Origin: Granulicella mallensis
Lineage (GTDB): Bacteria; Acidobacteriota; Terriglobia; Terriglobales; Acidobacteriaceae
Assembly (NCBI RefSeq): GCF_014203225.1
Contig: NZ_JACHIO010000026.1
Coordinates: forward strand, 1-64,000
Length of the DNA stretch: 64,000 nucleotides
Direction of reading: 5' to 3'
In this document: one piece after another, positions 17,682 to 26,963 of the stretch
Position numbering within the stretch: position 1 is the stretch's first letter
Layout: each line of letters starts with the position of its first letter
Made by a program: the position numbers and the translations under genes
Notes under the pieces: model-generated
Database searches by the model: none
What the model saw: only the letters and a program-made list of their open reading frames with translations
What the model was told of the DNA's origin: nothing

Positions 17682-18977
17682 CTAATCGGTCTGCGGAAGC
17701 GCAGCGATGAACTTCTCCATTTCTTTCAGCACCTCCGATTCGTTTGATTTGAAGATATAGTGATCTGCATTTGGGATACCCACCACCTGCGCAGAAGGAA
17801 CCCCGGCCGCGAACTCACTCCTGTGAGTTGTCGTGTGGTCGGCCATAAACTTCGCCATAGCTGCACGGCCTGCAGCGTTGTACTCCGGCATCGGACCCAA
17901 ATCATGAGGATCAGCGAAGATAGCAAGCACAGGAGACGTGATCTTCGTATACTTCCGCTGCCCAAGCATGATTGCTTCCTCAGGACCCAATTCATGGGCA
18001 GGTTCAGGAGGATTCTCAGGTAGTCTGGCCACTTTGTCCCGCTGATCCTGTAACTCTTTTTCCAAAGCCGGAAGTTGTGTAAGGAGTTCAGAGAGACTCT
18101 TATTGTCCACACCACCCTTCTCAACTAAATTGCCCAATTCCTTTCGGGCTTCGTTTGCGTCGAGGTTCACATCTCCCTTGGCGCGATCATAGAAGGCATA
18201 TTCATAGGCCGCCTCTAGATAAATCAGCCCCGCAATCTTCTCAGGATGTCTTGAACCGACGGAAGAGAGTTCCTCTCCGGCGATTGAGTGGCCGGCCAGC
18301 ACAGGGCACACAAGACGGAGCGCATCTATGACGGCGAGTACATCGTCGCCAAGGCGGTCCGCGTTGTAATTAGCTTCGCTTGGCGGGGGCGAATCGGACT
18401 CACCGAATCCTCGCCGTGTGATGCCATAGACGTGATATTTCTTGACCAGCTTATGAGCGAAGTCATCGAAGCCGTGTGCTGTGTCTCCGAGTCCTGCAAG
18501 AAGGATGAGGGGCCGTCCCGCGCCGCCCCAGTCCAGTACCTCGAGCTTCACGCCCTTTTCCACCGATATGAAAGAGGCAGTGCATGCGCAATGAATGTCA
18601 CGCGGCCATGCCGTGCCAGAGGTAGGACGGTGGAGGGTCACTGAGGATGTTCCATCTTGCTTCATCTTTCCCGCGATGGAGGTGCCATCGACGCTCACTG
18701 TCCCTCGATAGGAGAGCTTGAGGTCCGCGATGGAAAAGGCTAACTCCGTGCCATGAAATGTGATCGCGCTAACGGGTATGCCGTCTGGACCTTGGTCGAT
18801 GCTGAAAAACTTCGCATTCCAGGCTCCATCGGCGGACTGATCAACATGCAGGATGAACCGTAAACGTTCCTCACCGGTGCCAACCGCACCCTGCCAGTCA
18901 CCAGAGATATCCTGTGCCCGCATGGGCGACACGATAAGGAAATACAGCAGTGCGGCCGCAAACAGAACTCGCTTCAC
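17682..18977 (-). CDS. Secreted alpha/beta hydrolase
   Basis: 431 aa with a Sec signal (MKRVLFAAALLYFLIVSPMRAQ). Residues about 23-125 form a beta-rich N-terminal domain (DISGDWQGAVGTGEERLRFI...) often found in front of secreted acidobacterial hydrolases. The alpha/beta-hydrolase domain follows: GRPLILLAGLGDTAHGFDDF (oxyanion region), YGITRRGFGESDSP, nucleophile elbow GHSIAGEE with the catalytic Ser, a Glu/Asp segment, and NADHYIFKSN with the catalytic His. An esterase or peptidase of unknown substrate. Confidence 0.85.
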   Translation of the reverse strand: MKRVLFAAALLYFLIVSPMRAQDISGDWQGAVGTGEERLRFILHVDQSADGAWNAKFFSIDQGPDGIPVSAITFHGTELAFSIADLKLSYRGTVSVDGTSIAGKMKQDGTSSVTLHRPTSGTAWPRDIHCACTASFISVEKGVKLEVLDWGGAGRPLILLAGLGDTAHGFDDFAHKLVKKYHVYGITRRGFGESDSPPPSEANYNADRLGDDVLAVIDALRLVCPVLAGHSIAGEELSSVGSRHPEKIAGLIYLEAAYEYAFYDRAKGDVNLDANEARKELGNLVEKGGVDNKSLSELLTQLPALEKELQDQRDKVARLPENPPEPAHELGPEEAIMLGQRKYTKITSPVLAIFADPHDLGPMPEYNAAGRAAMAKFMADHTTTHRSEFAAGVPSAQVVGIPNADHYIFKSNESEVLKEMEKFIAALPQTD

Positions 18978-19628
18978 AACCCAACCTTTCTAGACAATCA
19001 GCCGAAACTACGCTAGTTATGCATTGTAGCGGAGGCTTTTGCACGGCTCACTTGCTAAAGATAGGCAATCTCGGAACTTACGCCAACATTTGCGGATTAG
19101 TAACGAGAAGCCGGCTTCTCGGAAGCAATCAGTTGCTCAACGCAAGAGCGTTTTGCGCTACTGATCCTCCGACCGAAGCTTAACCGTGTTCAATGAGTGA
19201 CTAGCCTTGAAGGCATCAGCCTAGAGGCAATCCTCTTCGTTCTACCTACTCTTCAGAACTGCATACATCCAGACCTTTATTCCCTCAGGCACTCATTACT
19301 GTCGCCGAAGCCGAGACTCGAGCACGAGCCGACCGGAGGCGGTCACATCACTGTCGAGGGTTTTACTGTATGAGACGAACTCAGGCTCTGAAGCGACTCC
19401 CATGGTGCGTGTCCAGGAATAGCGTGGTTCAAGAAGATTCGCGTTTTGGCAGGGAATTGCTTCTGTCAAAGAAGCAGTCGCTATCAGGAGAGTCAACGTA
19501 AAAATGAAACGCCTGGCATGGAAGAGATTGAGTGGGTCATTCGTATTGACATGCCTTCGTGCTGCGAACTACAAGGCTCGTGGAATTTACAAGACCCATT
19601 CATAAGTACAGAAGGCTTAGGAGGCCCC
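18978..19628. other. Intergenic region
   Basis: About 650 bp between the divergent hydrolase and beta-propeller genes. It must hold both promoters. A minus-strand frame from a TTG at 19496 to 19296 begins with a signal-peptide-like run (TLLIATASLTEAIPCQNA) but lacks an ATG and a ribosome site; I see it as a possible fragment only. Nothing else recognisable. Confidence 0.4.
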
Positions 19629-22600
19629 ATGTTTTCGAAACAAGGTTGGCTAGCATTCTTCGCAATCCCATGGCTTTTCATTCTGCTGATCAGTGCGACG
19701 GTCAGTCATGCTCAAGTCACCTACACAACGTCGTGGATCGCTAACTCGTATGCGACTTTACCCACGTACGTAGGGAACGCCATGCGATCCATGTGGGTGG
19801 CGCCGGAGGGCGTCATCTATACCTCGTCCGACTGGGACGAAAGCCAGGGAAGCATCAACGTCTACCAGAATGGCCAAAAAATAACCACCTTCAGTGCTCA
19901 TGGGGAAGCCCAGGGCGGGGCGATCGGCGGCGATGCCACCGATGTCTTTGCCGCGCTGCAATTCAACACCACCCTCGGAGGCAGCGGCTATGTGGGCCGA
20001 TACAACCGGAGCACCGGCACACGGGATCTGACATGGTCGGCGAGCTCGGACACGACCGAGCGGCTCGCGGACGTCATCACAGGAATCGCCGACACCGGCA
20101 CGCTCGTTTATGTCAGCGACCATCCCGACAACCTGGTGCGGTGCTACACCACCGCAGGGGTGTGGCAATCGGATTGGAGCCTCACGGATCCTGGCGCGAT
20201 CGCGCTCGATGGAGCGGGGAACATATGGGTCGCCCAGAAGAGCGAGGGTACGATTCAGGAGTTCGCCGCGTCGGGGACCAAGCTGAACACCATCAACATG
20301 GGGTCCAGTTCGCGGCCTTCGGCTCTGTACTATGACAGCGTCAAGAGCCAGTTGATGATCGGCGATCAGGGGCCGAACATGAACATTCAAATCTACGGAA
20401 ATTTGTCCAGCACTCCGTCGCTGGTGAGCTCTTTCGGCGTGCAAGGCGGCTATCTGGACACGACTACGGGAAGCAAGGGGCAAACCGGGAGCCAACGCTT
20501 CACGCGCGTCGTCGGTATCGGGAAGGACAGCTCCGGAAACCTGTATGTCCTCAATAATCCCTGGGGTGGAACCTGGGACCTGGGACGAAACGGGAAGACC
20601 GATCTTCACGCTTACAACAGTTCCGGCGTGCTGCAGTACACGCTGCAAGGGCTGACCTTCGAAGGCAACGCCGCCTTCGACCCCGGCACGGACGGCGCCT
20701 ACATGTATAGCGGTCAGGATGTTTACACCGGTTTGGGCGGAGGAGGACATGTTGGCAACAGCGTCGATACGCTCGACTATCCGACCGATCCGCGCGTGGA
20801 TATCACCAACAACAGCCGCGGATTCGACTTTGGCACGATGGCGACCGTCAACGGGCATCGAATCCTCGCGGCTGCCGGCCAGAATTCGGACATCTTCCTG
20901 TTCTCCTATTTCCCCACCAACCAGTACGCGTCGATTCCTTTTGGCACGCTGCCTGGCCAGACCACTCCGGCGGGCTACACCAACTACTTCAATACACTGG
21001 CCCGGGTTCGGAACGGTTTTTGCCTCGACACGAACGGAGATATCTGGGTAGGGTTGGACAAGACCAACGCGATCACCCATTACCCACTGACAGGTTTTGA
21101 TGCCAATGGCGTGCCTCTGTATGGACCGCCTACCACTACGCCTACGCCCTCGACCATCGCCCCACTTGCCGGCATCGAGTACATCCCGTCCACCGACACG
21201 ATGATCCTGATGACCGCCAATGGCACCGATTGGACCTCGCTGGGGAGCCGGGTCGAGGTGTACCACGGCTGGCAAGCGGGCAACACTACGAACCCCAACC
21301 CCGTCATCAACCTGAAGACTGCCCAGAGCCCCAAAGGGCGGACGGCGGCGGGCAATTATCTGTTCATCTCGTATGTCCATACCGTGCCCGATATCGACGC
21401 CTATAACCTTACGACCGGCACCGATGACCTGACGATGACCAGCGCCGATCCCAATGTGCTGGTGGGCAACGATGTGGATTCGATGTACGGCATTCGGGCT
21501 TACCAGAAGAGTAATGGCCAGTATCTGATCAGCAAGGATAATTACAACAACAACTCGATCGTCGTTCACACGATGACCGTTGGCACCCCGCCCCCGGACT
21601 TCAGCATTTCGGACACGCCGAGTTCGCAGACGGTGATGCAGGGCAATAGCACCACCTATACAACGTCGATCAGTGCGCTGAACAGCTTCACCGGCACAGC
21701 GACCTTGAGCGTAAGCGGCTTGCCTGCGGGGGCGACGGCAAGCTTCAACCCCGCGTCGGTTACCGGTTCCGGAAGCTCGACGCTGACGGTCGTGACGGCG
21801 TCGACGATTGCAGCGGGCACATACACTCTGACGATTACGGGCGTCAGCGGCACTCTGTCGCACTCGGCGACTGCGACGATGATCGTGCCGGGGCCGCCGG
21901 ACTTCGGCCTCTCTGCCACACCGAGTTCGCAGACGGTGGCGCAGGGAAGCAGCACTACCTACACGACGTCGCTCAGTGCGCTGAATGGATTCACCGGCAC
22001 GGCGAGTTTGAGCGTGAGCGGCTTGCCTGCCGGAGTGACGGCAAGCTTCAGCCCTGCGTCGCTTACCAGTTCCGGAAATTCGACGTTGACGGTTGTGACG
22101 GCGTCGACAACCGCGGTGGGCACGTATCCTCTGACGATCACGGGCACCAGCGGCACGTTGTCGCACTCGACGACAGTGACGTTGGTCGTGCAGGGGCCGG
22201 ACTTCAGTCTCTCGGCCACGCCGAGTTCGGCGACGGTGATGCAGGGCAATAACGGAAGCTATACGACGTCGCTCAGTGCGCTGAACGGCTTCATCGGAAC
22301 GGTGAGTCTGAGCGTGAGCGGACTGCCTACCGGGGCCACCGCCAGTCTCAATCCCGCGTCGGTCGCGGGCTCGGGGAGTTCGACGCTGACGATCTCGACA
22401 ACGGCGACAACCGCAGTGGGCACGTACCCTCTGACGATCACAGGCACCAGTGGCAGCCTGTCGCACTCGGCCGCAGTCACTCTGGTGGTCAGTGCACCCA
22501 CAGGGGGTAGTCTGCCGACGGGTTGGACGGATCAGGATATTGGAAGCGTGGGCCTCGCTGGTAGCGCCAGCTACAGCAATGGCACGTTCACAGTGAGCGG

Positions 22601-23063
22601 TTCCGGGAGCAGCATTACCGGCACGGCCGATCAGTTCAACTATGCGTACCAGGCCGCAGGCACGAGCTACACCATCACGGCCCGGGTGGTCAGCATGACT
22701 AACACCAACACCGGAGCGCAGGCAGGCGTGATGGTCCGCGAGACGCTCGCCACCGGTGCGACGATGGCGAACATCAATGTCACACCTGCGAATGGCGTCA
22801 CCTGGCTCGATCGCACGGCCACCAACGGTAGCGCGAGCGGGAGCAGAACCCCCAGCCTCGTGGCACCTTATTGGATTCGTGTCGTGCGCAACGGCAGCAC
22901 CTTCACCGGTTACTTTTCACCGGACGGGGTGACCTGGACCCAGCAGGCCACGGTCAGCCTATCGATGGCGAGCAATGTGTACATCGGACTGGTGGTCAGC
23001 AGCCGGAACACCTCCCAGTTGTGCACGGCGACCTTCGATAACGTGTCCGTCACCACGCCGTAG
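19629..23063 (+). CDS. Secreted multi-domain beta-propeller / Ig-like repeat protein
   Basis: About 1144 aa. Start at ATG 19629, preceded by TTAGGAGGCCCC; a signal peptide (WLAFFAIPWLFILLISATVSHAQ) follows. Residues about 30-650 are NHL/SMP-30-like propeller blades (DPGAIALDGAGNIWVAQ, GIGKDSSGNLYVLN). Residues 656-956 are three Ig-like repeats of about 100 aa, each with FSLSATPSSQTV, GFTGTASLSVSGLP, and YPLTITGTSG. The last about 185 residues (SLPTGWTDQDIGSVG ... TATFDNVSVTTP) form a concanavalin-like DUF1349-type domain found on glycan-binding proteins. An extracellular structural or binding protein; no catalytic motif seen. Confidence 0.82.
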   Translation: MFSKQGWLAFFAIPWLFILLISATVSHAQVTYTTSWIANSYATLPTYVGNAMRSMWVAPEGVIYTSSDWDESQGSINVYQNGQKITTFSAHGEAQGGAIGGDATDVFAALQFNTTLGGSGYVGRYNRSTGTRDLTWSASSDTTERLADVITGIADTGTLVYVSDHPDNLVRCYTTAGVWQSDWSLTDPGAIALDGAGNIWVAQKSEGTIQEFAASGTKLNTINMGSSSRPSALYYDSVKSQLMIGDQGPNMNIQIYGNLSSTPSLVSSFGVQGGYLDTTTGSKGQTGSQRFTRVVGIGKDSSGNLYVLNNPWGGTWDLGRNGKTDLHAYNSSGVLQYTLQGLTFEGNAAFDPGTDGAYMYSGQDVYTGLGGGGHVGNSVDTLDYPTDPRVDITNNSRGFDFGTMATVNGHRILAAAGQNSDIFLFSYFPTNQYASIPFGTLPGQTTPAGYTNYFNTLARVRNGFCLDTNGDIWVGLDKTNAITHYPLTGFDANGVPLYGPPTTTPTPSTIAPLAGIEYIPSTDTMILMTANGTDWTSLGSRVEVYHGWQAGNTTNPNPVINLKTAQSPKGRTAAGNYLFISYVHTVPDIDAYNLTTGTDDLTMTSADPNVLVGNDVDSMYGIRAYQKSNGQYLISKDNYNNNSIVVHTMTVGTPPPDFSISDTPSSQTVMQGNSTTYTTSISALNSFTGTATLSVSGLPAGATASFNPASVTGSGSSTLTVVTASTIAAGTYTLTITGVSGTLSHSATATMIVPGPPDFGLSATPSSQTVAQGSSTTYTTSLSALNGFTGTASLSVSGLPAGVTASFSPASLTSSGNSTLTVVTASTTAVGTYPLTITGTSGTLSHSTTVTLVVQGPDFSLSATPSSATVMQGNNGSYTTSLSALNGFIGTVSLSVSGLPTGATASLNPASVAGSGSSTLTISTTATTAVGTYPLTITGTSGSLSHSAAVTLVVSAPTGGSLPTGWTDQDIGSVGLAGSASYSNGTFTVSGSGSSITGTADQFNYAYQAAGTSYTITARVVSMTNTNTGAQAGVMVRETLATGATMANINVTPANGVTWLDRTATNGSASGSRTPSLVAPYWIRVVRNGSTFTGYFSPDGVTWTQQATVSLSMASNVYIGLVVSSRNTSQLCTATFDNVSVTTP
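21594..22493 (+). repeat. Three tandem about 300-bp coding repeats (Ig-like domains)
   Basis: Units begin at about 21594, 21897 and 22197, each starting CCGGACTTCRGYMT and ending with SHSxxVTLVV-type coding. Spacing is 303 and 300 bp, so the reading frame is preserved. High similarity between units at DNA level suggests recent internal duplication and a potential for copy-number change. Confidence 0.85.
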
Positions 23064-23105
23064 GTGGTGTCTGAGGAATCGACGAGTACGCTTTTGCTGT
23101 TGCTT

Positions 23106-23311
23106 CTGAGATAGGCCCGGGCTTTAGCCCGGGTATTACGGGACAAATACGAAAGGGGGCTTCAGCCCCTGGGACAAGCCTTCCTATCTCCTGGCACTCT
23201 GCCTGCGGAGAGGAGAGCCTGTCCCAGGGGCTGAAGCCCCCTTATCGGCCGTCCTGAATGTCCGGGCTGAAGCCCGGACCTATCTCAGAAACCCGGACTT
23301 ATCTCAGAAAC
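23106..23311. repeat. Nested long inverted repeat (REP/BIME-like)
   Basis: An intergenic element made of two nested arms. Outer arm 23106-23135 (CTGAGATAGGCCCGGGCTTT...) pairs with 23259-23288; inner arm 23153-23180 (AGGGGGCTTCAGCCCCTGGG...) pairs with 23213-23242. Each arm is itself palindromic (GGGCTTCAGCCC type). A further partial copy of the outer arm end (CCCGGACTTATCTCAGAAAC) follows at 23291-23311. This resembles bacterial REP/BIME elements dispersed by RAYT transposases; no RAYT gene is in the window. Confidence 0.75.
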
Positions 23312-23436
23312 AATGTGTGCGCAGATCGTGCCATCGACATATCAAACCCGTGTCCTTGCCATGCAGTGCGCCAATCGCCCGAATTGAGTCACTGCTCCCC
23401 GTAACGTGTATGCCTGCGCTACGATGGGAGTGGCTG

Positions 23437-24894
23437 ATGACAAAACGCATGAATCGTAGAAATTTTGCCCGACTACTCGGCTTGTCGGCGAGTGTTGCCG
23501 CCCTACCGGCAACTGCAGTGACTCCTTCCTCCCCCCTCACCAACGCCACAAAAGAGCGGGGATTCCCAAAAGGATTTTTGTGGGGCACAGCGACCTCGGC
23601 CTATCAGATTGAAGGCGCGCCCACGGAAGACGGTCGTGGCCCCTCGATCTGGGACACGTTCTCGGATGTAAAGACAAACACCTACACGGGCGACAACGGC
23701 GATATGGGTGCCGATCACTTCCACCGCTATCGCGAGGATATTGCACTGATGCAGGAGCTGGGCGTGCAGACGTACCAGTTCTCGGTGTCCTGGTCACGCA
23801 TCTTTCCAGAAGGGACGGGAACGCCTAACCCACGAGGTTGGGATTTCTACGACCGTATGCTCGACACCTTATTGGCTGCCGGTGTTCAACCGTTTTGCAC
23901 CCTGTATCACTGGGATCTGCCGCAGGCGATGATGAAAGTCGGCGGATGGCAGAGCCGGGACACTGCGAAGGCGTTTGCGGATTACTCAGCCTATGCCGTG
24001 AAACATCTGAGCGACCGGGTGAAGAACTTCATCACGATGAGCGAAGTGTCTCAATTCGTCGATGGAGGATACAGATACGGAAGCGATGCCCCTGGACTCA
24101 AGCTGTCGGATGCCATCGTCGCGCAGGTAACGCACAATGTGCTGGTGGGGCATGGGCTGGCTGTGCAGGCGGTGCGAGCGAACGCGCGCGTGGGAACGAA
24201 GGTAGGAATCGCTGACAATGCGGTGAGCACCTGCCCGGTGATTGAGACGCCGGAGAATATCGCAGCGGCGCGAAAGGCCTACCGCGAGATGAATGCGCGA
24301 TCGCTGACTCCGATCATGGAGGGGCGCTACTCCGAGGACTATTTGCAGGGCCTGGGAGCGAATGCGCCGAAGTTTACGACTGAGGATATGAAGCTCATCA
24401 GCACGCCCCTGGATTTTATTGGGCTGAACGTCTATGAGCCGACCTGGATCAGAGCGAGCGCCGATCCAGGAGGATACGAGATCGTGGACATGCCCAAGAG
24501 TTATCCGATCATGGCGGCGAAATGGCTGGAGCTCGGGCCGGATGGAATGTATTGGTCGCCAAAGCATCTGCAGGCGTTGTGGGGTGTGAAGGAGATCTAC
24601 ATTACCGAGAACGGAGCGGCAAGCCTGGATGTGCCGACCAAAACCGGCGAGGTGCTGGACGTGGACCGCATCCTTTTCCTGCGCAGCTACCTGGAACAGT
24701 TACAGCGCGCGGTGAGCGAAGGTGTACCAGTGAAGGGGTACTTTCTATGGAGCCTGATCGACAACTATGAGTGGTCCGATGGCTATGCGATGCGCTTTGG
24801 CATCACCTATGTGAACTACAAGACCATGAAGCGGACGATCAAGCTTTCGGGGCAATTTTATAAAGAAGTGATCGCAAGGAATGGGCTGGCGTAG
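23437..24894 (+). CDS. Tat-exported GH1 beta-glucosidase-like enzyme with altered acid/base motif
   Basis: 485 aa. Start at ATG 23437 gives a Tat-like signal (NRRNFARLLGLSASVAALPATA). The GH1 barrel is complete: FPKGFLWGTATSAYQIEGA at the start, YQFSVSWSRIFPEGTG, CTLYHWDLPQAM, nucleophile motif IYITENGAA with the catalytic Glu, and SLIDNYEWSDGYAMRFGI near the end. The acid/base strand, normally TxNEP, reads TMSEVSQF: the Glu is present but Asn and Pro are replaced. GH1 enzymes cleave beta-linked glucosides, galactosides or similar; the altered motif leaves activity or specificity open. Preceded by the nested inverted repeat. Confidence 0.85.
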   Translation: MTKRMNRRNFARLLGLSASVAALPATAVTPSSPLTNATKERGFPKGFLWGTATSAYQIEGAPTEDGRGPSIWDTFSDVKTNTYTGDNGDMGADHFHRYREDIALMQELGVQTYQFSVSWSRIFPEGTGTPNPRGWDFYDRMLDTLLAAGVQPFCTLYHWDLPQAMMKVGGWQSRDTAKAFADYSAYAVKHLSDRVKNFITMSEVSQFVDGGYRYGSDAPGLKLSDAIVAQVTHNVLVGHGLAVQAVRANARVGTKVGIADNAVSTCPVIETPENIAAARKAYREMNARSLTPIMEGRYSEDYLQGLGANAPKFTTEDMKLISTPLDFIGLNVYEPTWIRASADPGGYEIVDMPKSYPIMAAKWLELGPDGMYWSPKHLQALWGVKEIYITENGAASLDVPTKTGEVLDVDRILFLRSYLEQLQRAVSEGVPVKGYFLWSLIDNYEWSDGYAMRFGITYVNYKTMKRTIKLSGQFYKEVIARNGLA

Positions 24895-25011
24895 GAGCGT
24901 TCTCTCAAGGGTCACTTCATGAGTGAAGCTATAGCCGAGCAGTCTTATAACTCCAGCGCTGAGACGGCGCGAGCCATCCGTAGTAGCGCAACGATGCCAC
25001 CCTGAACATCT

Positions 25012-25200
25012 CTACGAGGAAGCATTCTCAAGGAAATGGACTTCCAACTTGTCCGCACGAACAACGTCCAGCACTTTGACGACTCGTTCTGAACCGGGAG
25101 CGAAGATCTCATCGCCTGATTTGGGCAAAGGTGCTCCGTGAGGATAGTCAATTTCGTTGTTTTCCCCGGACGTTACGTCTTTGAATAGAACCAGTGGCAT
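25012..25200 (-). CDS. Small hypothetical protein
   Basis: 62 aa (MPLVLFKDVTSGENNEIDYP...KVLDVVRADKLEVHFLENASS). Start ATG 25200 preferred over ATG 25206 because GAGGT lies 8 bp upstream of the former. The sequence has a plausible small beta-strand character and even composition, so I take it as a real gene, but I do not recognise a family. It is 65 bp downstream of the DUF2520 gene in the same direction and could be co-transcribed with it. Confidence 0.55.
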   Translation of the reverse strand: MPLVLFKDVTSGENNEIDYPHGAPLPKSGDEIFAPGSERVVKVLDVVRADKLEVHFLENASS

Positions 25201-25276
25201 TTGCATTGACCTCTACGAATTAAGGTTATCACTGCGGACCTTTTGGGGAGCCCTTTGTCGGATATCCAGGTGTGTC

Positions 25277-26146
25277 TCAGATCGACCTCGCTAGAACTTC
25301 CTCGATTTGCCGAATCGATTCTTTGGAAGCCCGACCATTTTGTAGCGCAAGACGAGCTGCTAACCTTCCCAGGCTGGCATAGGATGCGGCTATTTCGGGA
25401 TCCCAGGCCTGTAAGGCCAGAAGTTGCGTTTCAACCACCTTCGTCTCTCCACGAGAGATTGGACCGGTAAGGGCCTGGACAGGTCCAAGACGAAATAGAT
25501 TTTCCAGGGCTTCGGTGGCGATGGGTTTCAGAATTTCTAAAGCGGTCGCTCTTGCAATACCCGCTTCTACAAGGCAATCGATTCCTGCAGCGACGGTGCT
25601 TACGAGATAGTTATTCGAGAAGACGCTCCCCGCGTGGTATACGGCTTTGGCTGCAGGGGCGATGGTGAATGTCTTTCCACCAATCGCGTCCACGGCTTCC
25701 GTGAGAACTTGTACAGCGGTCGAATCTCCTTCGAGTGCGCAGAATGTGCCGGGAAAACTCTCGACTGCGAGAGACTCATCAGCGAAGCTCTTGACCGGAT
25801 GCATGCTGGCGATGCTCGCCCCTCTCGCACGGAGGGGCGCCAGGATCTCTGAAGAGATTGATCCACTGCAGTGAAATACCACGGATTCGGGGCCGATGCT
25901 TGCTGTTTTTGCAAGAGCAACCACGCAATCGGCGAGGGCTGAATCGACGGTAGAGATCATGAGAACGTTGATCTGATCGATTTGACCGACTGTTCCTCCG
26001 CCAATGAAGGCGATCGCTTGTTTGGAGCTCTCAGGTGAGCGGTTGACCACGTCTCCGATCTCAAATGCAGCATGTTCCTTCCATAAACGTGCCAGGGTCT
26101 TGCCAACCCTGCCTGCCCCCACGATGTCCAACCGCCTCTTGCTCAT
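25277..26146 (-). CDS. Rossmann-like / DUF2520 domain protein
   Basis: 289 aa. Starts at ATG 26146 (MSKRRLDIVGAGRVGKTLARLW) with GGGAGAG just upstream. The N-terminal half is a Rossmann NAD(P) domain with GAGRVG; the C-terminal DUF2520 half has the marks of the 6-phosphogluconate-dehydrogenase-like superfamily: VFHCSGSISSEILAPLRARGASIASMHPVKSFAD and AVYHAGSVFSNNYLVST, and LTGPISRGE. Members are predicted NAD(P)-dependent oxidoreductases of short-chain acids; the reaction is not established here. Cytosolic. Confidence 0.88.
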   Translation of the reverse strand: MSKRRLDIVGAGRVGKTLARLWKEHAAFEIGDVVNRSPESSKQAIAFIGGGTVGQIDQINVLMISTVDSALADCVVALAKTASIGPESVVFHCSGSISSEILAPLRARGASIASMHPVKSFADESLAVESFPGTFCALEGDSTAVQVLTEAVDAIGGKTFTIAPAAKAVYHAGSVFSNNYLVSTVAAGIDCLVEAGIARATALEILKPIATEALENLFRLGPVQALTGPISRGETKVVETQLLALQAWDPEIAASYASLGRLAARLALQNGRASKESIRQIEEVLARSI

Positions 26147-26321
26147 GTTCTCTCCCACGCCGTATATGATCGGTCTGTTTCAGAATTACACTCCGGAATA
26201 TAGGGACGTCTGAAGTCTCAGATTAAACCTGATTTCGGAGTCGTCTCGTTCTACCTATGGATCTCCCTCGTTGCAACGAATCTACAATGGAACTGCGCTT
26301 TTGCGCATTGGAGCCTGAATA

Positions 26322-26870
26322 GTGCGTACACCGCTTTTGATTCTTCCTGGCCGCAACAACTCCGGACCACAGCATTGGCAGACCCTATGGCAGGAGCGCA
26401 TGCCCGATGCCGTACGATTGCAGACAGTGAGTTGGGCCGATCCAGATTTGAGCGATTGGATAGCCGCACTGGACCGAGCGATAGAAGCGTGTTCGGCCCC
26501 TCCGATTCTCATCGCCCATAGCATGGGGTGCCTTTTAAGTGTCTGCTGGGCGCAACTGGATCGTCCGAACCTCTCGATCGCCGGTGCGTTTCTAGTAGCG
26601 CCCCCGAACTTCAAACGCGATGGCTTTCCATCTCCGTCGTTCACCCAGATTCCGGAGTCACCGTTGCCGTATCCTGCCTTGGTGATTGCTAGTACGAATG
26701 ATCCCTACTGCTCGATCGAAGTAGCTGCCGGGTTGGCAAAAAGCTGGGAAGCAGGGTTCGTTTCGGTCGGGGCTCGCGGTCACATCTCCACGGAGCCAAA
26801 CAATGGAGATTGGCAAGAGGGTTGGCTTCTGCTTGAAGCGTTCGCTGCCGGACTTCGTGTACAGCTCTGA
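26322..26870 (+). CDS. RBBP9/YdeN-family serine hydrolase
   Basis: 182 aa from GTG 26322. Begins TPLLILPGRNNSGPQHWQTLW, the characteristic opening of the family; LIAHSMGCLLSVCW contains the nucleophile Ser in a GxSxGC-like elbow (AHSMG), IASTNDPYCS carries the catalytic Asp, and GARGHISTEPNNGDW the catalytic His. These small alpha/beta hydrolases are cytosolic with unknown natural substrates. It diverges from the DUF2520 gene and converges with the S9 peptidase gene. Confidence 0.88.
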   Translation: MRTPLLILPGRNNSGPQHWQTLWQERMPDAVRLQTVSWADPDLSDWIAALDRAIEACSAPPILIAHSMGCLLSVCWAQLDRPNLSIAGAFLVAPPNFKRDGFPSPSFTQIPESPLPYPALVIASTNDPYCSIEVAAGLAKSWEAGFVSVGARGHISTEPNNGDWQEGWLLLEAFAAGLRVQL

Positions 26871-26963
26871 TTAGCAACAGTGGAATCCATTCCAATGACG
26901 GATGGTATGTAGTGCCTAGCATCGTGATATTGAGGCTAGGCACTACAACTCCATCCAGGGCTC

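Noticed and set aside
19296..19496. Minus-strand ORF with signal-peptide-like start
   Set aside because: Only a TTG start, no ribosome site, no family match; kept as a possible fragment in the note on the intergenic region.
19758..22466. Antisense open frame of 902 codons over the beta-propeller gene
   Set aside because: Arg/His-rich composition without domains; the plus strand encodes a clear secreted protein with signal, repeats and ribosome site.
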